Below, in pieces: positions 34,217 through 42,985 of a stretch of 64,000 bases of DNA. Every line of letters starts with the position of its first letter. Position 1 is the stretch's first letter. The translations under genes and the position numbers were made by a program. The notes beneath the pieces were generated by a model, which was not told the DNA's origin, made no database searches, and was given only the letters and a program-made list of their open reading frames with translations. Source of the stretch: Pseudarthrobacter naphthalenicus (GTDB taxonomy: Bacteria; Actinomycetota; Actinomycetes; Actinomycetales; Micrococcaceae); the NCBI RefSeq assembly GCF_029076445.1, contig NZ_JARESG010000007.1, forward strand, positions 1 to 64,000, in the 5' to 3' direction.

Positions 34217-35223
34217 GCCAAGCCCAGCTTCGTGAGAACGTCGGCCACCCGCTTGTCCTGCTCTTTCAGGAAGGTTTCGAACTTGTCGCCGGTGATGAAG
34301 GCATCGGTCCAGCTGTGCGTCTTCAGGGCTTCCTGCCACGCGGCGCTGCTGTGCATTTTCTCGACGGCGGCGATCAGCTTGGCCTTGTCGGCGTCGCTGA
34401 TGCCCGGAGGGGCAACCAGTCCGCGCCAGTTGCTGAACACCAGGTCAATGTTGGATTCCTTCAGCGTGGGGGCGTCAACACCGGCGAGGCGCTTCTCACC
34501 GCTGGTTGCCAGGACACGGACCTCGCCGGACTCAATCTGCTTGAGGTACTCGCCCGCACCGGATGCGGCGAAGCCCACCTTGTTGCCCAGGATGGCCGGC
34601 AGCAGGTCACCGCCGCCGTCGTAGGACACGAAGTTCACCTTGGTGGGATCGATCCCGACCGCTCCGGCGAGCTGCATGGGCAGCAGGTGGTCGGGGCCGC
34701 CGGGGGAGGAGCCGCCGCCCACGCTGATGGAAGCGGGATCGGCCTTCCAGGCGGTCACCAGGTCATCGATGGTCTTGAACGGCGAGTTCTTGTTAACCAT
34801 GATGGCGCCCGGCTCTTCGATGAGCTTGGCCAGGGGAGTGGTGGCCGTCAGCTTGGACTCGGACTTGTTGGTGTAGCTGGCGCCCACCACACCCAGGCCC
34901 ATGAGCATGGCGAGATCGCCGTTGCCCTTTTCGTTGACCACGCGGGCCAGGCCCACGGTGCCGCCGGCACCGGCAAGGTTGAAGACCTCGGTGTTCGTGG
35001 CGATCTTCTCGTCGTCGAGGACCTTCGCGGCAACGCGGGCGGTGGTGTCGTAGCCGCCGCCCGGGGTGTTGGGAACCATGATCTGGAGCCCGGTCACCGG
35101 GCCGGCAGCGGTGCCGGAACTCGCGGGGCCGGTGGCGGTCTTTCCGGTGGCACCGCAGCCGGTGGCCATCAGGGCGATGCCGGCGGCGACGGCGGCGATT
35201 CGCAATGCGCGGATCTGGCGCAT
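34213..35223 (-). CDS. tctC: Tripartite tricarboxylate transporter substrate-binding lipoprotein TctC
   Basis: 336 aa. A lipoprotein signal peptide ends at a lipobox (ALMATGC), predicting attachment outside the membrane. The mature protein has the TctC/Bug pattern: MVPNTPGGGYDTTARVAAKV, NLAGAGGTVGLARVVNEK, SVGGGSSPGGPDHLLPMQLA and VFSNWRGLVAPPGISDADKA. It delivers the carboxylate to TctAB. First gene of the operon, divergent from the sensor kinase gene with a 263-bp control region. Confidence 0.92.
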   Translation of the reverse strand: MRQIRALRIAAVAAGIALMATGCGATGKTATGPASSGTAAGPVTGLQIMVPNTPGGGYDTTARVAAKVLDDEKIATNTEVFNLAGAGGTVGLARVVNEKGNGDLAMLMGLGVVGASYTNKSESKLTATTPLAKLIEEPGAIMVNKNSPFKTIDDLVTAWKADPASISVGGGSSPGGPDHLLPMQLAGAVGIDPTKVNFVSYDGGGDLLPAILGNKVGFAASGAGEYLKQIESGEVRVLATSGEKRLAGVDAPTLKESNIDLVFSNWRGLVAPPGISDADKAKLIAAVEKMHSSAAWQEALKTHSWTDAFITGDKFETFLKEQDKRVADVLTKLGLA

Positions 35224-35486
35224 GGTATTCCTCTTCTCGATAAAACTGTTCAGCAGGACTGACTGGTGTTCCGATGCTAGGCGGGGTGGTGACCGGCATC
35301 ACTCTTGTGTTCGCAGAGAACGTTAAGTTCATTGCGTTCACGTTTCAGCGTTCCCACCTGGACTGTACTGGTGCCCCGGGGAAGTTGGCCGAAGCGGGCC
35401 TCCGGGCGGGGTGGGGATATAGTTCCGGTAGCCGCGCCCGCGCATCGACCAGCCGGAGCGCCTACCCGCCACACGAAAGACCTACC
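35224..35486. promoter_or_regulatory. Divergent control region of the tct operon and its two-component system
   Basis: This 263-bp gap should hold the tctC and sensor promoters and the response-regulator sites. It includes an AT-richer stretch around 35300-35345 with repeated GTTC/AACG motifs (GTGTTCGC, GAACGTTAAG, GTTCATTGCGTTC, ACGTTTCAGCG). No single clear palindrome or promoter could be fixed. Confidence 0.4.
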
Positions 35487-37079
35487 GTGACTCGACGAAG
35501 AGGAATGTCCCTCGCAGGGCAGTACCTGCTGCTCCAGTTGCTGATCGTCCTGGCCGTCCTGGTGGCCGTGGTTGCGATCTCGCTGGCCCAGTCCGCGGCC
35601 ACGTTCGAGCGCATCGAGGGACGGCGGGCGCAGTCCGCCGCCGAGGCCCTGGGCAACAACCCTGCCGTCCGCGCGCTGCTCCCCTCGGCAGAGCCGCGCG
35701 GCAGTGCCAGCCTGGCGGCGGTGGCGGAGTCGGTCCGCACCGTGTCAGGGTCCTCGCAGGTTGCCATCGCCCAGATCGACCGCACCGTGGTGGCCTCCTC
35801 CGATCCGAACCTGTTGTCCCAGCCGCTGGAACTCGGTGCCAGCAGGGTCATGGAGGGCCGGGCCTGGACCGGCCCCGTGGGCGGGGCGGGCGCGCAGTCC
35901 CTGTCCGCCCACGTGCCGGTCCTGGACGATAACGGCAAAATGATCGGCATCGCCTCCATCAGCCGGAACTACCCTTCAACGCTGGAACGGCTGGGGGATA
36001 CCGTGCCGAACCTCCTCACCTATCTGGGCGTGGCAAGCGTGCTGGGAATTGCCGGCTCCCTGCTGCTGGCCCGCCGGGTGAAGCGGCAGACGCTCGGCAT
36101 GGAACCCAGCGAAATCACCGGCCTGGTGGAGAACCGGGAGGCCATGCTGCATGGCCTGAAGGAAGGCGTGGTGGCCCTGGACCCGCATGAGCGGATCACC
36201 GTGGTCAACGACAGTGCCCGCGCGCTGCTGGGGCTCCCCGCCGACTGCGTGGGTCAAAGGCTGCACAGCCTTTCCGTGGAGCCTGCCCTGAAGGACGTCC
36301 TGACCCGCGAACAGCCCGGGCCGGACCGGCTGGTGCTGGTGGGCGACCGGCTGGTGGTGCTGAACCGTGTCCCCATCCGGTCCCGGGGCCGGGACATCGG
36401 CTCCGTCACCACGCTGCGTGACCGCACGGAACTCTCCGCCCTCGAACGTGAACTGGGCACCACCCGGACCGCCACGGACACCCTCCGCGCCCAGGCGCAC
36501 GAGTTCGCCAACCAGCTGCATGTGATCTCCGGCCTCATCCAGATCGGCGAATACGAGTCCGTGGTCCAGTTCGTCAACGGAGTCACCGTGGACAGGACCC
36601 GGCTGAATGACGAGGTCACCAGCCGCATCCAGGACCCTGCGCTCGCCGCCCTGCTGATTGCCAAGTCCAGCCTCGCCACCGAACGCGGCGTCGCCCTGCA
36701 GCTGGACCCCGAATCGGGGCTGGGGAGCGTTGACGATGAGTTGTCCCGCGACCTGACCACCGTCGTCGGAAACCTTGTGGACAACGCGTTCGACGCCGTT
36801 GCCGGGCTTCCCGAACCGGCGGTCCGGGTGCTGGTGGAGGACGCTCCCGACGGCGTGACGGTCACGGTGCGCGATACCGGCCCGGGTGTCGCGGGGGACA
36901 CGGCGGAGATCTTCCGGCAGGGGTTTACCACCAAGGAACCGGGCCCTGCAGGCAGCCGGGGCTTTGGCCTGGCGCTGTCCCGTGTGCTGTGCCGGCGCAG
37001 CGGCGGCGACCTCGCGGTTGCCAACAACAAAGGAGCGGTCTTTACGGCCGTCCTGAAGAGAAGGAAATCCGAGCTGTGA
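35487..37079 (+). CDS. CitA/DcuS-type sensor histidine kinase
   Basis: 530 aa from GTG 35487 (an ATG at 35505 is nearly as good). TM1 at about residues 12-33 (LLIVLAVLVAVVAISLAQ), an extracellular PDC-like sensor of about 140 residues ending in a DDNGKMIGIASISRNYPSTL segment, TM2 at about 175-195, a cytoplasmic PAS domain (ERITVVNDSARALLGLPAD), the H-box AQAHEFANQLHVISGLIQIG with phospho-accepting His338, and an HATPase domain (VVGNLVDNAFDAVAG, DTGPGV, GFGLALSRV). This family senses citrate or C4-dicarboxylates. It faces tctC and overlaps the regulator gene, so it most likely senses the TctC substrate. Confidence 0.9.
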   Translation: MTRRRGMSLAGQYLLLQLLIVLAVLVAVVAISLAQSAATFERIEGRRAQSAAEALGNNPAVRALLPSAEPRGSASLAAVAESVRTVSGSSQVAIAQIDRTVVASSDPNLLSQPLELGASRVMEGRAWTGPVGGAGAQSLSAHVPVLDDNGKMIGIASISRNYPSTLERLGDTVPNLLTYLGVASVLGIAGSLLLARRVKRQTLGMEPSEITGLVENREAMLHGLKEGVVALDPHERITVVNDSARALLGLPADCVGQRLHSLSVEPALKDVLTREQPGPDRLVLVGDRLVVLNRVPIRSRGRDIGSVTTLRDRTELSALERELGTTRTATDTLRAQAHEFANQLHVISGLIQIGEYESVVQFVNGVTVDRTRLNDEVTSRIQDPALAALLIAKSSLATERGVALQLDPESGLGSVDDELSRDLTTVVGNLVDNAFDAVAGLPEPAVRVLVEDAPDGVTVTVRDTGPGVAGDTAEIFRQGFTTKEPGPAGSRGFGLALSRVLCRRSGGDLAVANNKGAVFTAVLKRRKSEL

Positions 37080-37753
37080 TCAAAGTCCTGATTGTTGATG
37101 ACGACTTTATGGTGGCGAAAGTCCACGCGGGCTTCATCCAGCGCACGCCCGGATTCACCGTGGTGGGAGCGGCCCACACCGGCGCCCGGGCGGTGACCGA
37201 AACCGCGCGGCTGCAGCCGGACCTGGTCCTGCTCGACATCCACCTCCCGGACGCCAACGGCCTTGACCTGATGCACCGGCTCCGCGAAGTGGCCCCGGAA
37301 CTGGATGTCCTGGTGATCAGCGCGGCCCGTGAGGTGGACACGGTGCGCAAAGCCCTCCGCGGCGGGATAGTGCACTACCTGATCAAGCCCTTCTCGCAGT
37401 CGGATCTGCAGGAACGGCTGGAACATTACCGCAGCGCCTACCAGGGCCTGGACGCCTCCAAGGACGTGGCGGAGCAGGCGGACGTCAACCGGGTGTTCGG
37501 CTTGGACGGTGCCGCGGGCAAGGACGGGCGGCCGCTGCCGAAGGGTTGCAGCATCGAAACGCTGAAGCTGGTGGAGGCAGCCCTGAAAGAGGCCGACGGC
37601 GACCTGTCCGCCAACGAGGTGGCAGTGCAGTTGGGCACGTCCCGGGTCAGCGCCCGCCGCTACCTTGAATACCTGAACGATGAAGGGGCCCTGGAGGTCC
37701 GGCTCAAGTACGGCGTGGGCCGGCCCGAGCGGCGCTACCTGCTGAAGGCCTAA
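37076..37753 (+). CDS. CitB/DcuR-type response regulator
   Basis: 225 aa from GTG 37076, overlapping the kinase stop (GTGA). Receiver domain: LIVDDDFMVAKVHAGF, phospho-acceptor Asp in LVLLDIHLPDANGLDLM, and VISA...LIKPF. The C-terminal HTH (GDLSANEVAVQLGTSRVSAR, then YLEYLNDEG) matches CitB/DcuR regulators. It should activate the divergent tctCBA operon once phosphorylated. Confidence 0.9.
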   Translation: MIKVLIVDDDFMVAKVHAGFIQRTPGFTVVGAAHTGARAVTETARLQPDLVLLDIHLPDANGLDLMHRLREVAPELDVLVISAAREVDTVRKALRGGIVHYLIKPFSQSDLQERLEHYRSAYQGLDASKDVAEQADVNRVFGLDGAAGKDGRPLPKGCSIETLKLVEAALKEADGDLSANEVAVQLGTSRVSARRYLEYLNDEGALEVRLKYGVGRPERRYLLKA

Positions 37754-37773
37754 ACGAGCCGGCCGCGCAGCTA

Positions 37774-38763
37774 CTAACGAAGCAGCGTGTTCACCAGCCT
37801 GGCAGCGACTTTGGCGGTCCGGCCGTCGATGTCGAACGCGGGGTTCAGTTCCGCCACGTCCACATGCAGGAGCTTGCCGCTTGCGGCCACCTGGCGGCAC
37901 ACGGCGCTGATCACGGGCAGCGGCACGCCAAAGGCGGCGGGCGCGCTCACCCCGGGGGCCACGGATGCCGGAAGGACGTCCAGGTCGATTGTCAGGTACA
38001 GCACGTCAACGCCGGCCAGGAACTGCGCAACGAAGTCCTGCACATCTCCGGGTGCGCAGTCCTCGTCGGCCAGGTACCGCACGCCCAGCCGCCCGGCCGT
38101 GTCAAAGAGCGCCTTGGTGTTGTTGGCCTCGGAGATCCCGAGGACGGCGTACCGGAATTCGCGCCCTGCGGCGGCTTCGGCCCGGGCCATCTGCAGGAAC
38201 GGTGTTCCCGAGCTGGGCAGCGGTTCCTCGCGAAGATCAAAGTGCGCGTCGAGGTTCAGGATGCCCAGCCGCCGGCCGCCCCGGACTTCCGCGGAACCGG
38301 CCACCCCCAAATAGCTGGCAAAGGCCGTTTCGTGGCCGCCGCCGAGCATCACGGTGAGGCAGCCGGCGTCGAGCATGGCCGCAACAGCCTGCCCGGCGCG
38401 GGCCTGGCCGGCTTCCAGCGCGCCGTCCGCCACCACCACGTCGCCGGCGTCGGCCACTGCGCGGTCGAGGTGGAACGCCAGCGGACCAAGGGCGGCCCGG
38501 ATGGCTGCGGGGGCTGCGGCGGCGCCGGTCCGGCCCTTGTTGCGGCGGACGCCTTCATCGCTTGCGAACCCGAGGAGCACGGCGGGGACGGCACCGGCAT
38601 TGAGGGGCGCCGCACCGCCCGGCAGGTCGGAGGAGGACTCAGAGGGGGCTACCGCATAGGGGGACACCGCCTGCCACCAGCGGCGGTGCTCGGCGCCCTC
38701 ACCGTCGAACCGTCCCGTCCAGGGCTGCGGCGGGACGTCAACGGTGAGCGCGGGAGAAACCAT
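37774..38763 (-). CDS. hutG: Formimidoylglutamase (arginase family)
   Basis: 329 aa. Ureohydrolase metal motifs are complete: GGGHETAFAS, ILNLDAHFDLR (D-A-H-x-D) and LTIDLDVLPAS (D-x-D). The N-terminal GFASDEGVRRNKGRTGAAAA is typical of HutG, and AVLGISEANNTKALF of the same group. It hydrolyses N-formimidoylglutamate to glutamate and formamide, the last step of histidine breakdown. It lies about 7 kb from hutH but carries the same palindromic operator (38818-38833) 55 bp upstream, which ties it to the hut regulon. Confidence 0.88.
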   Translation of the reverse strand: MVSPALTVDVPPQPWTGRFDGEGAEHRRWWQAVSPYAVAPSESSSDLPGGAAPLNAGAVPAVLLGFASDEGVRRNKGRTGAAAAPAAIRAALGPLAFHLDRAVADAGDVVVADGALEAGQARAGQAVAAMLDAGCLTVMLGGGHETAFASYLGVAGSAEVRGGRRLGILNLDAHFDLREEPLPSSGTPFLQMARAEAAAGREFRYAVLGISEANNTKALFDTAGRLGVRYLADEDCAPGDVQDFVAQFLAGVDVLYLTIDLDVLPASVAPGVSAPAAFGVPLPVISAVCRQVAASGKLLHVDVAELNPAFDIDGRTAKVAARLVNTLLR

Positions 38764-38817
38764 GCCCCAAGCTCACCGCAGCCCGGCCTCGAAAGCCAGC
38801 ACCGCCGTCGTGATCCT

Positions 38818-38833
38818 GTCCGGAATCCCGGAC
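38818..38833. promoter_or_regulatory. Predicted HutR operator, site D (upstream of hutG)
   Basis: GTCCGG-AATC-CCGGAC, a perfect 6-bp palindrome with a 4-bp spacer, 55 bp before the hutG start. It matches sites A, B and C near hutR and hutU. Confidence 0.7.
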
Positions 38834-38845
38834 CCCCCTTTAACG

Positions 38846-38902
38846 CGAGAGGGCACTTCGCGGCAGTGTTTGCGCAAAACACTACCGCGAAGTGCCCTCT
38901 CG
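38846..38902. repeat. 26-bp near-perfect hairpin in the hutG/purine-permease gap
   Basis: Arms 38846-38871 and 38877-38902 pair over 26 bp with a single mismatch around a 5-nt loop (GCGCA). Arms read CGAGAGGGCACTTCGCGG and its complement. It lies 15 bp downstream of the permease stop (minus strand) and adjoins the hutG operator. It could terminate permease transcription or be a dispersed intergenic palindrome. Confidence 0.8.
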
Positions 38903-38917
38903 GCGGCAGAGTGGGCC

Positions 38918-40360
38918 CTACTTCAGGCCCAGCGCGGCCTCGATGGGTCCCACGGCGAAGAACAGCAGGAAGGCGGCAGCCACGGCCCACATGAGGGGGT
39001 GGATTTCCCTGACCCGGCCCTGGACGGTACGGATGATGACAAACGCAATGAAGCCGGCACCCAGGCCGTTGGCGATCGAGTAGGTGAACGGCATGAGGGT
39101 GAAGGTCAGGAAGGCCGGGATGGCGATGCCCCAGTCCTGCCAGTCGATCTTGCCCACCTGGGAGACCATCATGAACCCCACCACTACCAGGGCCGGCGCC
39201 ACGGCCTCGAAGGGGACCAGGTTGATCAGCGGGGTCACGAACATGGCGACCAGGAACAGCAGGCCGGTGACAATGGAGGCCACGCCCGTGCGGGCGCCCT
39301 CGCCGATGCCGGCACCGGCTTCAACGTAGATCTGGTTGGAGGAGACGGACGCGCCGCCGCCGATGATGGCGCCCAGTGCGTCCACCTGAAGCACCCGGTC
39401 AACGTCCGGGATGTTGCCGTTCTTGTCGATGGTTCCGGCCTCGGTGGCCAGGCCCACCATGGTGCCCATGGCGTCGAAGAAGATGCTGAGCAGGATCACG
39501 AAGGCCAGCAGTGTTGCGGCCACAACGCCGAGGTGCTCGAACGCGCCGAACGGGTTTGCTTTGCCGATCAGGGACAGATCGGGGGCCGCCCAGCCGGAGA
39601 AGGATGGCGCCACCAGGGACCAGCCCTGCGGGTTGTGGGTCTTGCCGTCGAAGCTGGGGCCGATGTGGAGCGTCAGTTCCAGGATGACCGAAAGCACCGT
39701 GGAGGTGATGATGCCGATCAGGATGGCGCCCTTGACCTTGCGGACCACCAGGGCGATGGTGAGGATCAGGCCAAAGACGAAGACGGCCGTGGGCCAGCCC
39801 AGCAGTTTGCCGTCGAAGCCCAGGCCCACCGGGACCGTGGTGCCGGCGACGTCCGGGATGCGGCGCACAAAGCCGGCGTTGACCAGCCCGATCAGGGCAA
39901 TGAACAGGCCGATGCCCACCACAATGGCGGTCTTCAGTCCGTCGGGAACGGCCTTGAATACGGCTGTCCGGAAGCCTGTGAGGACCAGGATCAGCATGGT
40001 GATGCCGGAGAGGACCACCAGGCCCATCATGTCCGGCCAGGTCAGGCCCGGGTTGGTGGCCACGGTCACGGCCACGAACGCGTTGACGCCCAGGCCGGTG
40101 GCCAGGGCGAAGGGGTGCCTGCCCCAGGCGCCCATCAGGATGGTCAGGATGCCGGCTACGAGCGCCGTGACAGCGGCCACCGCGGTGAAACCCAGGGTGG
40201 TGCCGCTGGAATCGGGACCGGAGAGGATCAGCGGGTTCAGCACCACGATGTAGCTCATGGCGAAGAACGTGGCAAAGCCGCCGCGAATCTCGCGCGAGAG
40301 GTTGGACCCTCGCGCGGAAATCATAAAGTACCGGTCCAGGGCAGAGCCTTGCTTAAGCAT
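38918..40360 (-). CDS. NCS2-family purine permease (AzgA/PbuG type)
   Basis: 480 aa, about 12 helices; GGAGG just before the ATG. NCS2 AzgA-type motifs: REIRGGFATFFAMSYIVVLN, TGLGVNAFVAVTVA, SIFFDAMGTMVGLATEAGTI, and SVSSNQIYVEAGAGIGEGAR followed by TGVASIVTGLLFL. These carriers import hypoxanthine, guanine or adenine with protons. No purine riboswitch-like structure is visible in the 170 bp upstream. Confidence 0.9.
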   Translation of the reverse strand: MLKQGSALDRYFMISARGSNLSREIRGGFATFFAMSYIVVLNPLILSGPDSSGTTLGFTAVAAVTALVAGILTILMGAWGRHPFALATGLGVNAFVAVTVATNPGLTWPDMMGLVVLSGITMLILVLTGFRTAVFKAVPDGLKTAIVVGIGLFIALIGLVNAGFVRRIPDVAGTTVPVGLGFDGKLLGWPTAVFVFGLILTIALVVRKVKGAILIGIITSTVLSVILELTLHIGPSFDGKTHNPQGWSLVAPSFSGWAAPDLSLIGKANPFGAFEHLGVVAATLLAFVILLSIFFDAMGTMVGLATEAGTIDKNGNIPDVDRVLQVDALGAIIGGGASVSSNQIYVEAGAGIGEGARTGVASIVTGLLFLVAMFVTPLINLVPFEAVAPALVVVGFMMVSQVGKIDWQDWGIAIPAFLTFTLMPFTYSIANGLGAGFIAFVIIRTVQGRVREIHPLMWAVAAAFLLFFAVGPIEAALGLK

Positions 40361-40532
40361 TAGTCCTCCGGGGAAAGTGTTTTGGGTACTTGAATCCTAA
40401 GGGGCGGCGGGCCTGCACCCAGGACAACGTTGGCCCCGTCACAGCCTGACTCTACGCGCACTCATGTGCCGGCAGGCCGAGCCTAGAATGACTGTCAGGA
40501 ACTTCACAACGCGTGCGGACGATGGAGACACG

Positions 40533-42947
40533 ATGAGCACTGCCACCACCACAGACGAGCAACTCCCAGCGGTGCATGCGGCTGACAGCCACGACCTGAT
40601 CAGCGTGCAGGGGGCCCGCGAGAACAACCTCAAGGACATCAGCGTCGATATCCCCAAGCGGCGGCTCACGGTGTTCACCGGGGTTTCGGGTTCGGGCAAG
40701 AGTTCGCTGGTGTTCGCCACCATTGCCGCGGAGTCGCAGCGGATGATCAATGAAACGTACAGCGCCTTTGTGCAGGGGTTCATGCCGAACCTCGCCCGGC
40801 CCGACGTGGACCGTCTTGAGGGCCTGACCACGGCGATCATCGTTGACCAGGAACGCATGGGCGCGAACCCCCGCTCCACGGTGGGTACCGCCACGGACGC
40901 CAACGCCATGCTCCGGATCCTCTTCAGCCGGCTCGGTGACCCGCAGGTGGGCCCGCCCACGGCCTTTTCCTTCAACGTTCCCACGCGCAAGGCCAGCGGT
41001 GTGATGAGCACCGAAAAAGCCGGTGGCCGGGTGGACAAGAGCGTGATCCAGAACGCGGTCTACCTGGGCGGCATGTGCCCGCGCTGCGAAGGCATGGGCT
41101 CGGTCTCCGACTTCGACCTCACCGCACTGTTTGACGAGACCAAATCCCTCGCCGAGGGCGCCCTGACAGTGCCCGGCTACAGCATGGACGGCTGGTACGG
41201 CCGCATCTTCAGCGGCGCCGGCTTCAGCATGGACAAACCCATCGCCAAGTACACCAAAAAGGAAATGCACGACCTCCTGTACAAGGAGCCCACCAAGATC
41301 AAGGTGGAGGGCATCAACCTCACCTACGAAGGCCTGATCCCGAAGATTCAAAAGTCCATCCTCTCCAAGGATGTGGACGCCATGCAGCCGCACATCCGGG
41401 CTTTTGTGGAACGCGCCATCACTTTCCAGGCCTGCCCCGAGTGCGAGGGCACGCGGCTCAGCGCGGAGGCCAGGTCCTCGAAGATCCGGGGCAAAAACAT
41501 CGCGGACCTGTGCCGGATGCAGATCACGGACCTTGCCGGCTGGGTCCGGGAGCTGAACGAGCCGTCCGTCGCGCCGCTCCTCAAAGGCCTGCAGCACCTG
41601 CTGGACTCGTTCGCCGAGATCGGCCTGGGCTACCTTTCCCTGGACCGGCCGGCCGGCACGCTGTCCGGCGGCGAAGCGCAGCGCACCAAGATGATCCGGC
41701 ACCTTGGGTCCTCGCTCACGGACGTCACCTATGTCTTCGACGAGCCCACCATCGGCCTCCACCCGCATGACATCGAGCGGATGAACCAGCTCCTGCTGCA
41801 GCTGCGTGACAAGGGCAACACCGTGCTGGTCGTTGAGCACAAGCCCGAAACCATCGCCATCGCCGACCACGTCGTTGACCTCGGTCCGGGCGCCGGCACC
41901 GAGGGCGGCAGTGTCTGCTTCGAGGGAAGTGTGGAGGACCTGCGGGCCAGTGACACCATCACCGGCCGCCACCTCGATGACCGGGCCGCGGTCAAGCCGG
42001 CAACGCGTAAACCCACCGGCGCTATGGAGGTCCGGGGCGCCTCCATGCACAACCTCAAGGATGTGGACGTGGACGTTCCGCTCGGCGTGTTGTGCGTGGT
42101 CACCGGTGTGGCCGGGTCGGGCAAGAGCTCCCTGATTCACGGCTCCGTGGCCGGCCGCGACGGTGTGGTGGTGATCGACCAGGGCGCCATCAAGGGTTCG
42201 CGCCGCAGCAACCCGGCAACCTACACCGGCCTGCTCGAGCCCATCCGGAAGGCGTTCGCCAAGGCCAACGGCGTCAAGCCGGCGCTGTTCAGCTCCAACT
42301 CCGAAGGCGCCTGCCCCACCTGTAACGGCGCAGGGGTCATCTTCACCGAGCTGGGCGTCATGGCCACGGTCGAATCCACGTGCGAGGACTGCGAGGGCCG
42401 CCGCTTCCAGGCCTCGGTCCTGGAGTACAGGCTCGGCGGCCGCAACATCGCCGAGGTCCTGTCCATGTCCATGGCCGAGGCGGAGGTCTTCTTCAGTGAA
42501 GGGGAGGCCCGGACCCCGGCGGCCCACAAGATCCTGGACCGGCTTGTGGATGTGGGACTCGGGTACCTGACGCTTGGCCAGCCGCTCACCACGCTCTCCG
42601 GCGGCGAGCGGCAACGCGTCAAGCTGGCCACGCAGATGGCGGAGAAGGGCGACGTCTACGTCCTCGATGAGCCCACCACAGGCCTCCACCTGGCGGACGT
42701 CGCCAACCTGCTGGGCCTCCTGGACCGCCTGGTGGATTCCGGCAAGTCGGTGATTGTCATTGAGCACCACCAGGCCGTCATGGCGCACGCTGACTGGATC
42801 ATCGACCTGGGTCCCGGTGCGGGGCACGACGGCGGCAAGGTGGTTTTCGAGGGCACTCCCGCCGAGTTGGTGGCAGCGAAGTCCACGCTCACGGGCAAGC
42901 ACCTCGCCCTCTACGTCAGTGGCCGGCGGGAAGCCCGCGCGGGCTAG
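40533..42947 (+). CDS. UvrA-like ABC-type ATPase without the UvrB-binding domain
   Basis: 804 aa from ATG 40533 (GGAG 5 nt upstream). Two ABC modules: Walker A GVSGSGKSS and GVAGSGKSS, signatures LSGGEAQRTKMIRHLGSSL and LSGGERQRVKLATQM, Walker B VFDEPT and VLDEPT. Zinc-type Cys sets are present (CPRCEGMG, CPECEGTR, CPTCNGAG, CEDCEGRR). It is about 150 residues shorter than UvrA: little lies between the first Walker A and CPRC beyond YSAFVQGFMPNLARPDVDRL, where UvrA has its UvrB-binding region. Such proteins are a separate UvrA-like class linked to DNA-binding drug resistance, not core excision repair. Confidence 0.85.
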   Translation: MSTATTTDEQLPAVHAADSHDLISVQGARENNLKDISVDIPKRRLTVFTGVSGSGKSSLVFATIAAESQRMINETYSAFVQGFMPNLARPDVDRLEGLTTAIIVDQERMGANPRSTVGTATDANAMLRILFSRLGDPQVGPPTAFSFNVPTRKASGVMSTEKAGGRVDKSVIQNAVYLGGMCPRCEGMGSVSDFDLTALFDETKSLAEGALTVPGYSMDGWYGRIFSGAGFSMDKPIAKYTKKEMHDLLYKEPTKIKVEGINLTYEGLIPKIQKSILSKDVDAMQPHIRAFVERAITFQACPECEGTRLSAEARSSKIRGKNIADLCRMQITDLAGWVRELNEPSVAPLLKGLQHLLDSFAEIGLGYLSLDRPAGTLSGGEAQRTKMIRHLGSSLTDVTYVFDEPTIGLHPHDIERMNQLLLQLRDKGNTVLVVEHKPETIAIADHVVDLGPGAGTEGGSVCFEGSVEDLRASDTITGRHLDDRAAVKPATRKPTGAMEVRGASMHNLKDVDVDVPLGVLCVVTGVAGSGKSSLIHGSVAGRDGVVVIDQGAIKGSRRSNPATYTGLLEPIRKAFAKANGVKPALFSSNSEGACPTCNGAGVIFTELGVMATVESTCEDCEGRRFQASVLEYRLGGRNIAEVLSMSMAEAEVFFSEGEARTPAAHKILDRLVDVGLGYLTLGQPLTTLSGGERQRVKLATQMAEKGDVYVLDEPTTGLHLADVANLLGLLDRLVDSGKSVIVIEHHQAVMAHADWIIDLGPGAGHDGGKVVFEGTPAELVAAKSTLTGKHLALYVSGRREARAG

Positions 42948-42985
42948 GCTGGAAGGAAGCCATCTTCCAAGGGAGCAGTCCACCC

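Noticed and set aside
38744-40363. 539-aa plus-strand frame antisense to the purine permease
   Set aside because: Composition is His/Gly/Gln-rich without hydrophobic cores; the opposite strand encodes a clear NCS2 permease.
40361-40532. Purine riboswitch before the NCS2 permease
   Set aside because: No three-way-junction pattern with the conserved loops could be traced.
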